Below are positions 23,688-34,598 of a stretch of 64,000 nucleotides of DNA, piece by piece. The number at the start of each line of letters is the position of its first letter. Position 1 is the stretch's first letter. This DNA is from Calamus simplicifolius (Eukaryota; Streptophyta; Magnoliopsida; Arecales; Arecaceae). The translations under genes and the position numbers were made by a program. The stretch lies in NCBI GenBank assembly GCA_900491605.1, contig UESW01003904.1, positions 1,239,654-1,303,653 of the forward strand. The letters run 5' to 3'. Below the pieces are notes generated by a model, which saw only the letters and a program-made list of their open reading frames with translations, was not told the origin of the DNA and ran no database searches.

Positions 23688-25601
23688 GTCCCAACCCTCT
23701 GATGAAGTTTTACATATTGTTTGAACGTATAGTATGTAATCTTTTCAGTTGCTTGTATCGGCATTTTTTTATTGTAAGCAGCTGCCTAATTCCTGTTCAT
23801 TTCCATCTAAATGTCACTGTTTGCTGTTATCCTTGTTCATGGAATTTAAATATATCACAAGTTATTGAACTTGACAGTGGAAATTTTGTATGGCATAGTA
23901 TCAGTATCCAGTCTGATAGTTTCTTCTTTTCATGTTATTTTTTTTTGCTTCTATCTGTGTCTACATTAGGTCCAGAGCAATTCTGCACTAGTGCAAAAGA
24001 AGGCAAACTATGATATCCAAGAGTTATTGATGGAAACTGGTCCTTCTTCTTGGCCAGAGAGCTGTCCTGGGCTCCAAAAGGTGGATGACAAAGAAACAAG
24101 TTCTGGAGAGTGGGTCGACAGGGTCATAGTTAACAAGCATGAGGCTGTCATAAGGGATGAAGATACCCTAAGAGATTGGTAAGGAGATGGCTTGCAGCTC
24201 CCGGCTTATTTTTATCAAAGATATATTCCTGATGTAAGAGTTTACAGGGAACCACATAGAACTTGGGCCAAGTCTGTAGCAACTGATGAGTCAGATCTGG
24301 ATTTGGCGATCAATGATTCTTCAGAACAAGATATGTTATGTCAATTTAGTCTTCCAAAACCTACCGCAGCAGTGAATGTGGCAGGGTCAAGGATCAAGAA
24401 GCCTCAAACAAGGTCAGTGAAGAGCCTGGATGTCAGGTAATCTATATGTGATTAAGTTAATGCACTATACTTATAAATCCAAAATTACTAGACATGAGAT
24501 AAAAATCTGATAGAACTATGTTCCTAACATAATTCTGTTAGTGGAGTAATTGGTCATTCTAAAGAAGTGATATCCCATTCTCTAATTCTATTGATTTTTG
24601 TTTTGACCCCGAGATGATACAGGAAGAACTTCTTTCAGAGAGAGAACTTCCCAGGAATTGCTTATTTCATGTGGCTGTTATTTCTATTTGTTAGGGACTT
24701 GTTCTGATGGAATCTGTGGATCTGCCACTAAAAATGCAGATTACTGTAACCTTGATTAACCATACATATTTTGTCAAGGGCTGCACTAGGTGACACTATC
24801 AGCTTTGTTTGATATTTAATTATGACTTCTATCCATTTCTGGTTTATATCTACGTTCTATCTTTTGATGCATTGATAGAAATTTGAGCAACTCCACCTGC
24901 TACAACCTTTCAGATCATTGTGGCACCATGCATGCTATTGCAGTCAACTCTCTGCTGCTAGATCCTCCACTAGTGCTATTATGCTTCCTTTGAGCCACTC
25001 ATTTTATTCTTAGTTTTGTTTAACACATCATCGTCAATCTGGACCAGCACATTTTAAGAAATTAGAGCTATCCATGTATCTGAATCATTTGACTGTATTC
25101 AGTGGTATGAACTGCAACTGCTCTTGTAAAGATATCCTGAAAATTTACTTCAGCTTCTGTCTTCTTTATTGGCAGCTCATCATTTCTGCAGAATAATATC
25201 ACAAATCCAGTTTCCTCAGTATAATCCTAACCATAAGCATTTTTTTCCTTTTAATTTTTAAGGTTTAAACAATTTGATTATCACTTGAAAATCCATTTTA
25301 CAGTGATGGACTCCCTTTTTTTGCATCTTAACCACACTTTTTTTTAATTAATTAATAATCAATTAAGTAATTGTGCCCATAGTCTAAAATTTGAGGTGCA
25401 TGTCTTTGATTTCATTGGAATTAAGATGTTCTAATGATTTCCTTTCCTCATCCATGTGCCAGGACTTCCCTCATCCCGTCTCCATCAAAGAAATTGTCAA
25501 AAGGGCCTGGGCAAACAATAAGCCGGCAAGCAAGGAATCCTGTTTCAGGTGGCATTGGTGGAAAGAAGTCAGTTAGTGCAAAGGTGGGAAGTGGGAAGTA
25601 A

Positions 25602-26579
25602 GTTTTGTATTAGAAAGGTGTGTTGAGATTTTTATGAAGTGGCACAAGATTGAGGGCCTTGTACCCTCATAGTTATGGCAATATGGTTGCTTGCGTTTAT
25701 GCATGGAGAGTGATCTTGATCAGTGCCAAAGAGGAGGATTCTCTCACCCTTCTGTTTTGCTTTCAGGTTGGTCTATAAGTGTCAGTAATTCATAACTCAA
25801 TTCATTGTCTGCATTATGTACATTTCAGAAGAAAAGAAAATAGTGAGAGGAATACAAAAAGATGATAAGGGAAAGCAAAAGTTTGAATGCCATATGTAAT
25901 GTTTATGAGAAGGTTATTAACTAGCAATTTCTTTTCCCCATAGCAAAATATTCACTCCAGTTCCTAAATCCATATGCTTCTGTAGTTGTACTTAATTCTC
26001 AGTGATCTACTTGAGCTAAGTTCCAAATTAAAAACCAAGAACCAAGGCCAACCAAAGAGGCCATTATTTGAAGGCAGGCTTGCACTTATTTAGGCTGAAC
26101 AGGATCATGAAATGAAAAATAAGCTTGCCATCCGATACCTTTGGAGGAAGACAGGCTCAGGTTAATCTGACATGAAATCAAGTGCAATGCTATCAACATC
26201 CAGTTAAATTTGTCTGCATCAGTCCCATGATTAACAGAATTCTAGCAGGACTAACTGGAATGCCAAAACCACTCACACCAGTAAGATATAGTAACTTTAG
26301 CAGTAATCCCTGTTAGTGGCATAAAAAGCCAAAGTAAGGGAAGCAAAATACACCTTTAACCCCACAATTATAATTTCTTCAATGCTTTGGCATGCATGAT
26401 GGCCATGGCAAAAAAGTTTGAACTCCACCTAAGTAAGCTGGTCCTTAGTTATTATTTTGTGCTGCATCTCAGATATGCCCCACCCTTATTGCCATAATAT
26501 AAATATAATGAATTCAAGTATAAAAAAATTAGCGCACTTAATATTTTTTTAAACACAGTTAATATAAATTAGCACATAT
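25602..26579. other. Intergenic: kinesin 3' flank
   Basis: No gene recognised. Ordinary AT-rich sequence downstream of the kinesin stop codon (25599-25601), possibly including its former 3' UTR, up to the copia LTR. Confidence 0.6.
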
Positions 26580-27453
26580 TGTTGGGCCTGGTGTGGTGCT
26601 ATCAAGGCCCATGGGGGCTTACTTGTATTGGACTGGGTTTGAGTCCAAGGGTTGAGATTAAATCAAGTCATGGGTGTACATGGGCTTGGGAATTAGTTTA
26701 ATATCATTGGGTTAGTCCATGGGAGTTTTTATTGAGTCTGAGCCTGGCCCACTTTGTGAATGTATTTAAACTCTAGTCGCTAGGGTTTGGATGGAATAGA
26801 GAACATATTCTTTTCTTCCAAGATAATTTTCTCTTCCTAGCCTTTCTCTCTTTCTTCTCCCTCTCCCTCCTCTTCCTCCGTGTTGCTGGAGCTCGTGGCC
26901 GCATAGGAGTCCTTGGACGGATGTTGGCGCGTCGGAGGGCTGCGGAAAAAACCCAGGAATAGCCACGGGCCCACGTGCATGGAGGAGGAGAAGAAACAGC
27001 GGCTTCATCTTCGTTTGGGAAGAAGACAAGGAGGCTTCCGCTCGGCTTGGTTCGTGAGAAGACGTGGACATGAAGAGAACACCGTCGTTCTCTTTTGCTA
27101 TTCTCTCCAACCCATGAAAGGCTGTTCTCTGGAGAAAAGATAACGCATTGAAGCAGGGGGAAAATTCCAGCACACGGCTTCTTTGACCCGTTGACCCATG
27201 GAAATAGAAGACGTGGAGGAGGAATTAATTCAGCCATCTTCTTTGGGAATTAATTTCAAAAGCGGAAGGTGAAGGAGGAATTAATTCCAGACAGCAAAGA
27301 AGGAATTAATTCCAAACGGAAGCGGCTGTTATGCTTTGAATCTTGGGTCAAGAGACTACACACTTAATTGTTGACAACAAAAGGATGAAAGCCCAAAGGT
27401 ACTTCTCCAGCGAGGTTAATCCCACTACTGTTCATTAGGACTAAACCCTAACA
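26580..27453 (+). repeat. 5' LTR of copia element 1
   Basis: TGTTGGGCCTGGTGTGGTGC at the start and ACTAAACCCTAACA at the end. A probable promoter region lies around TATTTAAACTCTAG (26763 on). It contains several GGAATTAATTC repeats (about 27216-27320). Confidence 0.9.
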
Positions 27454-27689
27454 ATTTGGTATCAGAGTCTGGTTTAGAAACAAGAAGTTGTTTGGAGATC
27501 TTAAAGCCTGGTTAAGAAACAAAAAGAAGTTGTTTGGAGATCTTAAAGCCTGGTTCAAGAACAAAAATAAGTTATTTGGAGATCTTAAAGGGTTAAAACA
27601 ATTTCAACAAGGTCCATCAAGGTACTTCTTAATTTTCTAAAATTTATTTTTGTGTTATTTTGTTTTGGTTGAGATCCCGCCAAGGATAG

Positions 27690-28394
27690 TAGCATAAAAT
27701 AGACTTTGAAAAGTTTGATGGAAAGAAAAGTTTCTCCATATAGAAAGTCTGGGTAGAGGACCTTCTTGTGCAGCAGGGTTTAGATCTGGCCTTGGAGGAA
27801 AGGCCAGATGGGATGATAAATAAGCAGTGGATATTGTTGGAGAAAAAGGCATGTTCAATTATCAGGGAATGTCTGGCGGATTCAGTCCTTTATTCAGTAC
27901 GGAAGGAGAAGACCCCGAAAGGACTCTGATCGAAGTTACAAGCCCTCTATATGGGAAAGAATATGTGCAATAAGTTGATATTGAAGAAACGCCTCTACAG
28001 CCTTCGGATGTCAGAAGGTGGAGATGTGCTGGGCCACATCCAGATATTCGACCAGGTGAGCAATGAATTGTTGAATGTCGGGGTCAAGATGGAGGAGGAA
28101 GATAAGGCACTTTTGCTATTATGTTCGCTGCCCACATCACATGACTCATTGGTCACGACGCTGCTCTATGGGAAGGAGACATTATTTTATGAAGATATTG
28201 TCTCGGTACTTCGGACGAATGAGCAGAGGGAGAAAATGACCAAGGAAGCAGTTCCCCAAGAGGGTCTATCAGTTGGAAAAAGGTCAGGCAGAGGCAGGAA
28301 CAAGAGCAGGCCTAGGGGATGGTTACAGTCCAAGAAGGCTAAGTGCTATAAGTGTGGTGAGGTAGGACATTTTAAAAGGGATTGTCCTAAGTGA
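27690..28394 (+). pseudogene. gag: copia element 1 Gag
   Basis: Gag is read in pieces from about 27690 (FDGKKSF, then WVEDLLVQQG). The main frame at 27951-28394 contains the UBN2-like capsid region (LLCSLPTSHDSLVTTLLYGK), a basic GRGRNKSRPRG tract, and the CCHC knuckle CYKCGEVGHFKRDC. A stop follows at 28392. Confidence 0.85.
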
Positions 28395-28425
28395 AAAAAG
28401 GAAAAAAAAGGAAGGATTTGAGTCT

Positions 28426-29783
28426 GTGAGTACAGTTGCAAGCCAGAAGGTGGAGGATGATCTCTTGATGGTATCAGATGGTCACAGTCACAGTACAGAG
28501 ATGTGGACCTTGGATTCAGCCTGTTCTCGTCATTACACTCCCAATCGGTCGTGGTTCAGTACTTACACAGAAGTTGATGAGGGGTGTGTAACTCTTGAAG
28601 ATGATCACCCTTGCAAGATGACAGGACAGGGATTGACACAGTGAGGGTGAGGATGTTTGATGGCATGGTGCGCACTCTTACCAGCATGAAGCATGTCCCA
28701 TAACTCAAGAAGAATCTGGTGTCACTAGGGTACCTGGAGCAGACTGGATACAGCTTCAGTAGTCATGCCAGGAGTGAAGTTCTGAACATCTCCAATGGAG
28801 CTATGGTGGTGATGAGACGGAGAAGGTTGGAGAATAACCTATTCAAGTTGGAGGGCTCTGTGGTGACAGGAAAATCTGAGACAACAGCTGTGGAACAGGA
28901 TCCTCGGGATGTGTACAGGATATGGCATTACCGCCTAGGCCACAAGAGAGACAGGGGATGAAAGAACTGAGCAAGAGATGACTACTTCCGGACCTGAGTG
29001 GTGGAGCTATGGAGATCTGCGAGCCATGTCAGATAGGGAAGCAGAGGAGTGTACAGTTCTTGGTCAGCACAGCTAGGAGTGCAGAACCCCTGGAGTTAGT
29101 ACACATAGATGTTTGGGGACCAGCCCCGGTTTCTGTAAGGAATAGGGCTAAATACTTCTTTACCTTAATAGATGATTTCTCAGGAAAGCAGTGGATCTAC
29201 TTCATGAAGGAGAAATCAAAGGTCTTCACCAAGTTTAGAATCTGGAAGGCTGAGGTGGAGAAGGAGCAGGATAGGAGTATGAAGTGTCTGAGGTTAGATA
29301 GTGGCAAAGAATATACCAATAGGGAGTTCCAGAGATTTTTATGAGGAGTGGGGTATCAAAAGGCACTTCTCAGTAATAGAAACTTCTCAACATGAAGGGA
29401 TGGCTGAGAGAATGAACAGAACATTGTTGAAAAAAGCAAGGTGCTTGAGGCTACAAGCAAGGCTTCCAAATATATTCTGGATTAATGCAATAGATGTAGC
29501 CAGCTACTTGGTCAATCGGTCACTGCATACCAGGTTGGATGGAGGCATTCCAGAGAAGATATGGTCTGGAGGAAAGATAAGCCTGAACCATCTGAAGGTG
29601 TTTGGATGCACGGCATATGTGCATGTTGGTGTTGGAGAGCGGAGTAAGTTGGACGCTAGGTCTAAGAAGATAGTGTTCCTGGGCTACCCGCATAGAATCA
29701 AAGGGTATCGGCTGTGGAATCCCTTGGAGAAGAAGGTTATCATCAGTAGGGATGTGACCTTCGTTGAGAGCTCGATTCTTTAG
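28426..29783 (+). pseudogene. copia element 1 protease and integrase
   Basis: The protease region WTLDSACSRHYTPNRSWF has the active-site triplet as DSA. The frame breaks near 28640. The integrase HHCC region reads IWHYRLGHKR and CEPCQIGKQ. The core shows LVHIDVWGPAPVSVRN, FTLIDDFSGKQWIYF and LRLDSGKEYTNREF. A frame change near 29330 leads to IETSQHEGMAERMNRTLLKK. The tail GCTAYVHVGVGERSKLD and VFLGYPHRIKGYRLW follows. It is inactive because of these breaks. Confidence 0.88.
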
Positions 29784-30093
29784 AGCAAAAATGGTACAGA
29801 TGCACAGTAGGAATTACAGGAGGTGAAACACGGTAACACTAGTCAGATGACCTCCTACACAGTCATGCCATTTGCTAGTGGACTAGGAGGATTTGAGATT
29901 CAGGTGGAGAAGACTAGCAGAGGGGTCAAAAGCTAGGATGTTCAGCAGGATGCAGTTGAGCAGAGGACTCAAGAGGATGCAGCTGGGCAGGGGACTGATA
30001 CTGGGATCGCACTGCACATGCCTAGGAGAAACGTGCGGCCACCAGTTCGATACAGTTTCAAGGATTCGATGTCATATGCCCTGATGACATCGA

Positions 30094-30525
30094 ATGGAGA
30101 TCCTTACACCTATAAGGAAGTTGTGGAGAGCTAGGACAGAGATAGGTGGGTCCAGACTATGGCAGAAGATGCAGGCTATGGCAGAAGAGATGCAATCTCT
30201 CTACAGGACTGGCACATGGCAGGTGGTCCAGCTATTACAAGGAAAGAAACCTATTGATTGCAAATGGGTTTATCAGCGCAAGAAAGAGCCTTCAGAGCAA
30301 GGAGGTATTAGATACAAGGCAGGACTAGTGGCCAGAGGATACTTTCGGAAGGCATTGACTATAGAAAGCTGATGGAAGAAGATGGAGTGGAGCTGGTGAA
30401 GGTACACACCAAGGAGAATCCAGTAATGCATTGACCAAGGTTCTTTCATGGGATAGCTTTCGTAGGGATTGCAGCTGATGGACACGACGGAGGTGTTAAG
30501 GCCTTGAAAGCATCAAGGTGAAGAT
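30094..30525 (+). pseudogene. copia element 1: RT start fused to RNase H end
   Basis: RT opens normally (AEEMQSLYRTGTWQVVQL, DCKWVYQRKKEP, RYKAGLVARGYFRK). Immediately after IDYRK it jumps to LMEEDGVELVKVHTKENP, the last part of copia RNase H. About 350 codons, including the YVDD box, are missing. A one-base loss after ENP throws ALTKVLSWDSFRR out of frame. The same junction and the same one-base loss occur in copia element 2. Confidence 0.85.
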
Positions 30526-31424
30526 TGTTGGGCCTGGTGTGGTGCTATCAAAGCCTATGGGGGCTAACTTGTATTCAGCTGGGTTTGAGTCCAAGGGTTG
30601 AGATTAAATCAAGTCACGGGTGTACACTGGCTTGGGGATTAGTTTAATCTCATTGGATTAGTCCATGAGAGTTTTTGTTGAGTCTGGGCCTGGCCCACTT
30701 CGTGGATGTATTTAAACTATAGTCGCTAGGGTTTGAATGGAATAGAGAACAAATTCTTTTCTCCCAAGATAATTTTCTCTCTTCCTAGCCTCTCTCTCTT
30801 TCTTCTCCCTCTCCCTCCTCTTCTTTTGTGTTCGCTGGAGCTCATGGTCGCGTAGGAGTCACGGACGTTGGCGAGGGCTACGAAAGAAAACCTAGGAATA
30901 GCCACGGGCCCACGCGCGTGGAGAAGGAGAAGAAACAACAGCTTCGTCTTTGTTTGGGAAGAAGACAAGGAGGCTTCCGCTCGGCTTGGTTCGTGAGAAG
31001 ACGTGGACGTGAAGAGAACACAATGCGTTCTCTTTTGCTGTTCTCTCCAAGAAAACGCACGGAAGGCTGTTCTCTGGAGAAAAGAGAACGCATTGAAGTA
31101 GGGGGAAAATTCCAGCGCACGGCTTCTTTGACCCGTTGACCCACGGAAATAGAAGACATGGAGGAGGAATTAATTTCAGCCATCTTCTTTGGAAATTAAT
31201 TTCAAAAGCGGAAGGTGAAGGAGGAATTAATTCTAGGCGGTGAAGAAGGAATTAATTCTAGATAGTAAAGAAGGAATTAATTCCAAACGAAAGCGGCTGT
31301 TATGTTTTGAATCTTGGATCAAGAGACTACACACCTAATTATTGACAACAAAAGGGTGAAAGCCCAAGGGTACTTCTCCAGTGAGGTTAATCCCATTGTT
31401 GTTCATCAGGACTAAACCCCAACA
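30526..31424 (+). repeat. 3' LTR of copia element 1
   Basis: Same sequence type as 26580-27453, with an extra GGAATTAATTCTAG repeat unit near 31215-31285. It ends ACTAAACCCCAACA. Confidence 0.9.
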
Positions 31425-34400
31425 CATACTTCCTGTTTGCATAGAACTAGTATAAATCTACAACAGTTCATGCACACAATTGAATAAACTTTGCATGCAC
31501 CATCCACCCATACACAATTACATACAAATAAAAAAATAAATAAATACAAACTGTTTACCGGTATACAGATAATATAAATCTGCACATAGCTTTTTATTCT
31601 TTTGGATACAATTAGAATAAACCTGTAAACATCTATCACCATACACCATATCGATAAAGCCACAAAGTGTTGCTAACTCTATATCAAATACCCAAAAAGA
31701 TGGGTTCTTTTAACATACAATAGGGACTAATATTTGTATTTCCACTTCAAATAATCTTGTATCAAAAATCATATTTTGTCCCATGACCCCATCTACTTTA
31801 ACAAACTAATTTATGTGAGGCAATGGGGATTGAGAAGAACATTTCGAGAAGCACAGCTTCTATATATGTAATATGTTGAAAACTTTTGTCCTTCATATCT
31901 CCACAAACATGAGAACATAGGCCCTGTTGTCAATATTATTGGGTCTTTGCTAACATAATTAACTACTTCACAAATCTCTGTTTAGAGGATGTGGAACTCG
32001 GCAACAGAAGATAGACAAAATCTAATAAATGAAGCCTACACAATTATCTGAATTAGGCATATAATATAATTTTCTCACTAAACTTAATAAAACTCATTCC
32101 CCTAAATGATATCTACATTTTGAGTAGTCTCAGAAACAACCTTTCATTCTAATTATAGCACTCAATATGTAATTCCTTCAAATCCAATATAAAGAAATGC
32201 CAGCACTAGTTAGAATTCAACAGGCGAAGTAGATAATGCATTTTTTTTTCAAGTGTCTTTTTCATTTGTTGCATCCATCTCCTATAATATAATCACAACA
32301 GCTCTATGATCTTGTTTCTAACGTAGCTCTTTCATAGTCATCAGTCACAGAAGCAATATTTCATGCATAAAACAAATAGGAGAGGGAAACTTAGCATATA
32401 AGATTGCATATAAAATTTTTTTACAATATATGAAAAACAAGTATGCTGAAAGTTGTTTTGATAGAGTACTCAGTTTTCATGTCTCATGTTAAACATTAAA
32501 GATACAAGTATTTGATTGAGAATTCACTTTTAGCATTTAAGCGTGCTATTATGTTGATTCCAGCACTACTTACTTCACTTAGATCTCCTTGATAAAAGAA
32601 AAAGTTCAAACTGGTTAACCCCTGAAACTTTACCTACAAATTGCCTATGTTAAGGACTTCACATATATGAACCATGGAGTTAGAAGGACATGCATATTAC
32701 TCACAATTTAATGAGTTACAAGAATTTTTCAAACATATCAAATATCTATGAGTCATTTTAATCTATCTATATAATTTACCAAAGAACAAATGAATTCTTA
32801 TTCATCATGAGCAAACTAGTTCATTTTCTTCATTTAAAAAAGAGAACAAACTAATTCATATCTAGTTTACATAAGAGGCAATACTCGTGTTTCAGCCTAA
32901 CATCGCATTTCAAAAGATGCAAGATGCATGATGCATAATTTTACTTTTTTGGGCATTTAACATGCTTTACATGGCACAATTTTAATAAAAAATTTCAACT
33001 AATACTACATTGGATAATGAAAGAGTCATCCAACAAACATTAGACATATCCCATTATCATATAAATTAAAACTTAAAATTAATAAGGAAACAAGAACTAA
33101 CGAATCACAATATGGGTGATTGGATGTTATCATTATGATGAGGGATGGTGGGATGATGCCAAAGAAGCACACAGGAAAGGAGCAAGCAATGGTGGGACGG
33201 ATGGTGGAGACCAGCAGGGACGAAGGATGGAAGCGGAGATTGCGATCAAGGGTTCGTTCACCCTTGAAGGGATTGGATTGTAGTTATATTATTCTCGAAG
33301 TTGCTAAAAAGTTTTTAAATTATTAGCGATTTTTTCACTTAGCTTCTGTAAAAACAAATTGATCCAAACTTATCCAATTATTCTCGAATTATGGATGAAG
33401 AATAATTAAGAATTTTTTTTTATAAATTAGTGATGCCATGTTTTGTTACTTGTGGCGATGTTTTTCACTGTCATATGCCATTTTTATATCCTATAATTAT
33501 TATTATTAAGTAAATAAATTTAAAATATTTTAGAAAATTTTATTATTTTAATTTTATTATTTTTATTAAAATTTTTTACTCTTTGGATTTTTTTCTAATT
33601 TTGAATTATCATGCCCAACTAAGTTGTTCCTAAACACTTGTGACTATGATTGGGAATCAGAGATAAGGGTTATATTCTTTTTTTTTACATCATTCTAGGT
33701 GGAAAATTACTAAGATTCAGAGAAATAAATGGAACCTAAGTGATTGTTATGGTCCAGGTCAACTAGGCATAGAATTTATGGTCCAATCCACCAAGGGACC
33801 ACTCAATTTCTTCGAGAGAGAAAGGCATCAAAACTTTAAGTGGTACAAAATTTACATGGTAATCATTCCAAATAACACACTTTTGTCTCCTATAATTTAG
33901 TCTGATGGTACTAGAAACTATCAGGACATAATAAGAATTCTTGTCTGATAATAATAAATTGATAAACTTTCCAAATTACATTACTTAAAACAACTTGACA
34001 TATAGCATACACTCCCATAACAATGAAGTCTTTTTTTTTCATGAATACTTTTATACGTATTTGAAACCTCATGTATGTCCTCATAAATTTATTATTTACA
34101 TACATATTCTTAATTTTTTTTAGATGTATACCCTTACAAATATCTAAAAGTATATGTATATTTTTATAAATTTACTATATATTTAGTCTAATTATTTATT
34201 TCTTTATATGTATATATCCTCACAAATTGACTATTTATATATACATTTTAATAAATTATATTTTATGCAAGTATGCTTTAACTAAGGATACGCACATCAC
34301 AAAAACTTGTAGGAATATATATGTAAAAAATAATTTACAAGGGTACATATGCAAATAATAAATTTGCGAGAGTATGCATGTAATTTCATGAGTATATATA

Positions 34401-34598
34401 ATTTATAAGAAGATATGTATGCAGTAAATTTAAGGTGTACAAATAATTTCAGATTCTTAAAGGGATACACATACTGGGAAAAAAAAATCCTAAAATGGTT
34501 CCAGTCTTTTTCAAATTTACTTAATGCAGGTAATATGGAATTACAATAAATACTTCCATCCCACTTTTGCTTCCTCCATTGGATGCTGTTCTAAATTC
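31425..34598. other. Intergenic AT-rich region between copia element 1 and the CBP60 3' end
   Basis: No gene, RNA or intact mobile element recognised. It is mostly AT-rich sequence. A short GC-richer patch at 33110-33260 (GGGATGGTGGGATGATG...) looks out of place but matches no family I know. The CBP60 3' UTR should occupy the right end. No AATAAA lies close to the stop on the minus strand. Confidence 0.5.
34080..34480. repeat. Degenerate AT-rich inverted repeat array
   Basis: Left-side motifs such as ATACCCTTACAAAT, and right-side motifs such as TTTACAAGGGTACATAT and TTTGCGAGAGTATGCATGT, are inverse complements of each other around about 34265. Each arm holds several degenerate copies spaced roughly 40-50 bp apart. 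The array could fold into a long imperfect hairpin just downstream of the CBP60 stop codon. Confidence 0.55.

Larger units (their letters stand above)
12577..25601 (+). pseudogene. Kinesin-14 (CH-domain, KCH type) pseudogene, 5'-truncated
   Basis: This is a minus-end-directed microtubule motor relic. The block 12577-20448 carries three copies of the exons between the CH domain and the coiled coil. After it, exons are readable at 20541-20622, 20709-20804, 20887-21063, 21155-21261, 21367-21535, 21807-21950, 22037-22288, 22375-22538, 22658-22816, 23970-24436 and 25463-25601, nearly all with GT-AG edges. Neck and motor core: NQVQDLKGNIRVYCRVRPF, then P-loop AYGQTGSGKTYTM, switch I NDCSSRSH, switch II VDLAGSE, and QYINKSLSALGDVISAL. 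The C-terminus ends ...KVGSGK. Lesions: nonsense codons in unit C (about 19653 and 20432), a probable 8-bp deletion near 21482, a donor reading AT instead of GT near 21536, a probable 2-bp deletion near 22123, and an in-frame TAA at 24180. The CH-domain 5' exons are absent. The deletions are inferred from family consensus. Confidence 0.88.
26580..31424 (+). mobile_element. Ty1/copia element 1, RT-deleted, with both LTRs
   Basis: LTRs lie at 26580-27453 (874 bp) and 30526-31424 (899 bp), both TGTTGGGCCTGG...CAACA or close to it. The primer-binding site TTTGGTATCAGAG is at 27455. A polypurine-like AAGGTGAAGAT precedes the right LTR. Flanks are CATAT and CATAC (four matching bases plus one mismatch). 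The interior holds gag, protease, integrase and only the very start of RT joined to the RNase H tail. The first 66 bp of the two LTRs already differ at six positions, so the insertion is not recent. Confidence 0.93.

Noticed and set aside
26766..27237. Minus-strand frames of 135 and 154 codons (and 30726-31183)
   Set aside because: They lie wholly within copia LTRs, and the equivalent in the other LTR is broken.
33110..33330. GC-richer patch with a 68-codon open frame
   Set aside because: No family resemblance, no splice context, and no conserved motif.
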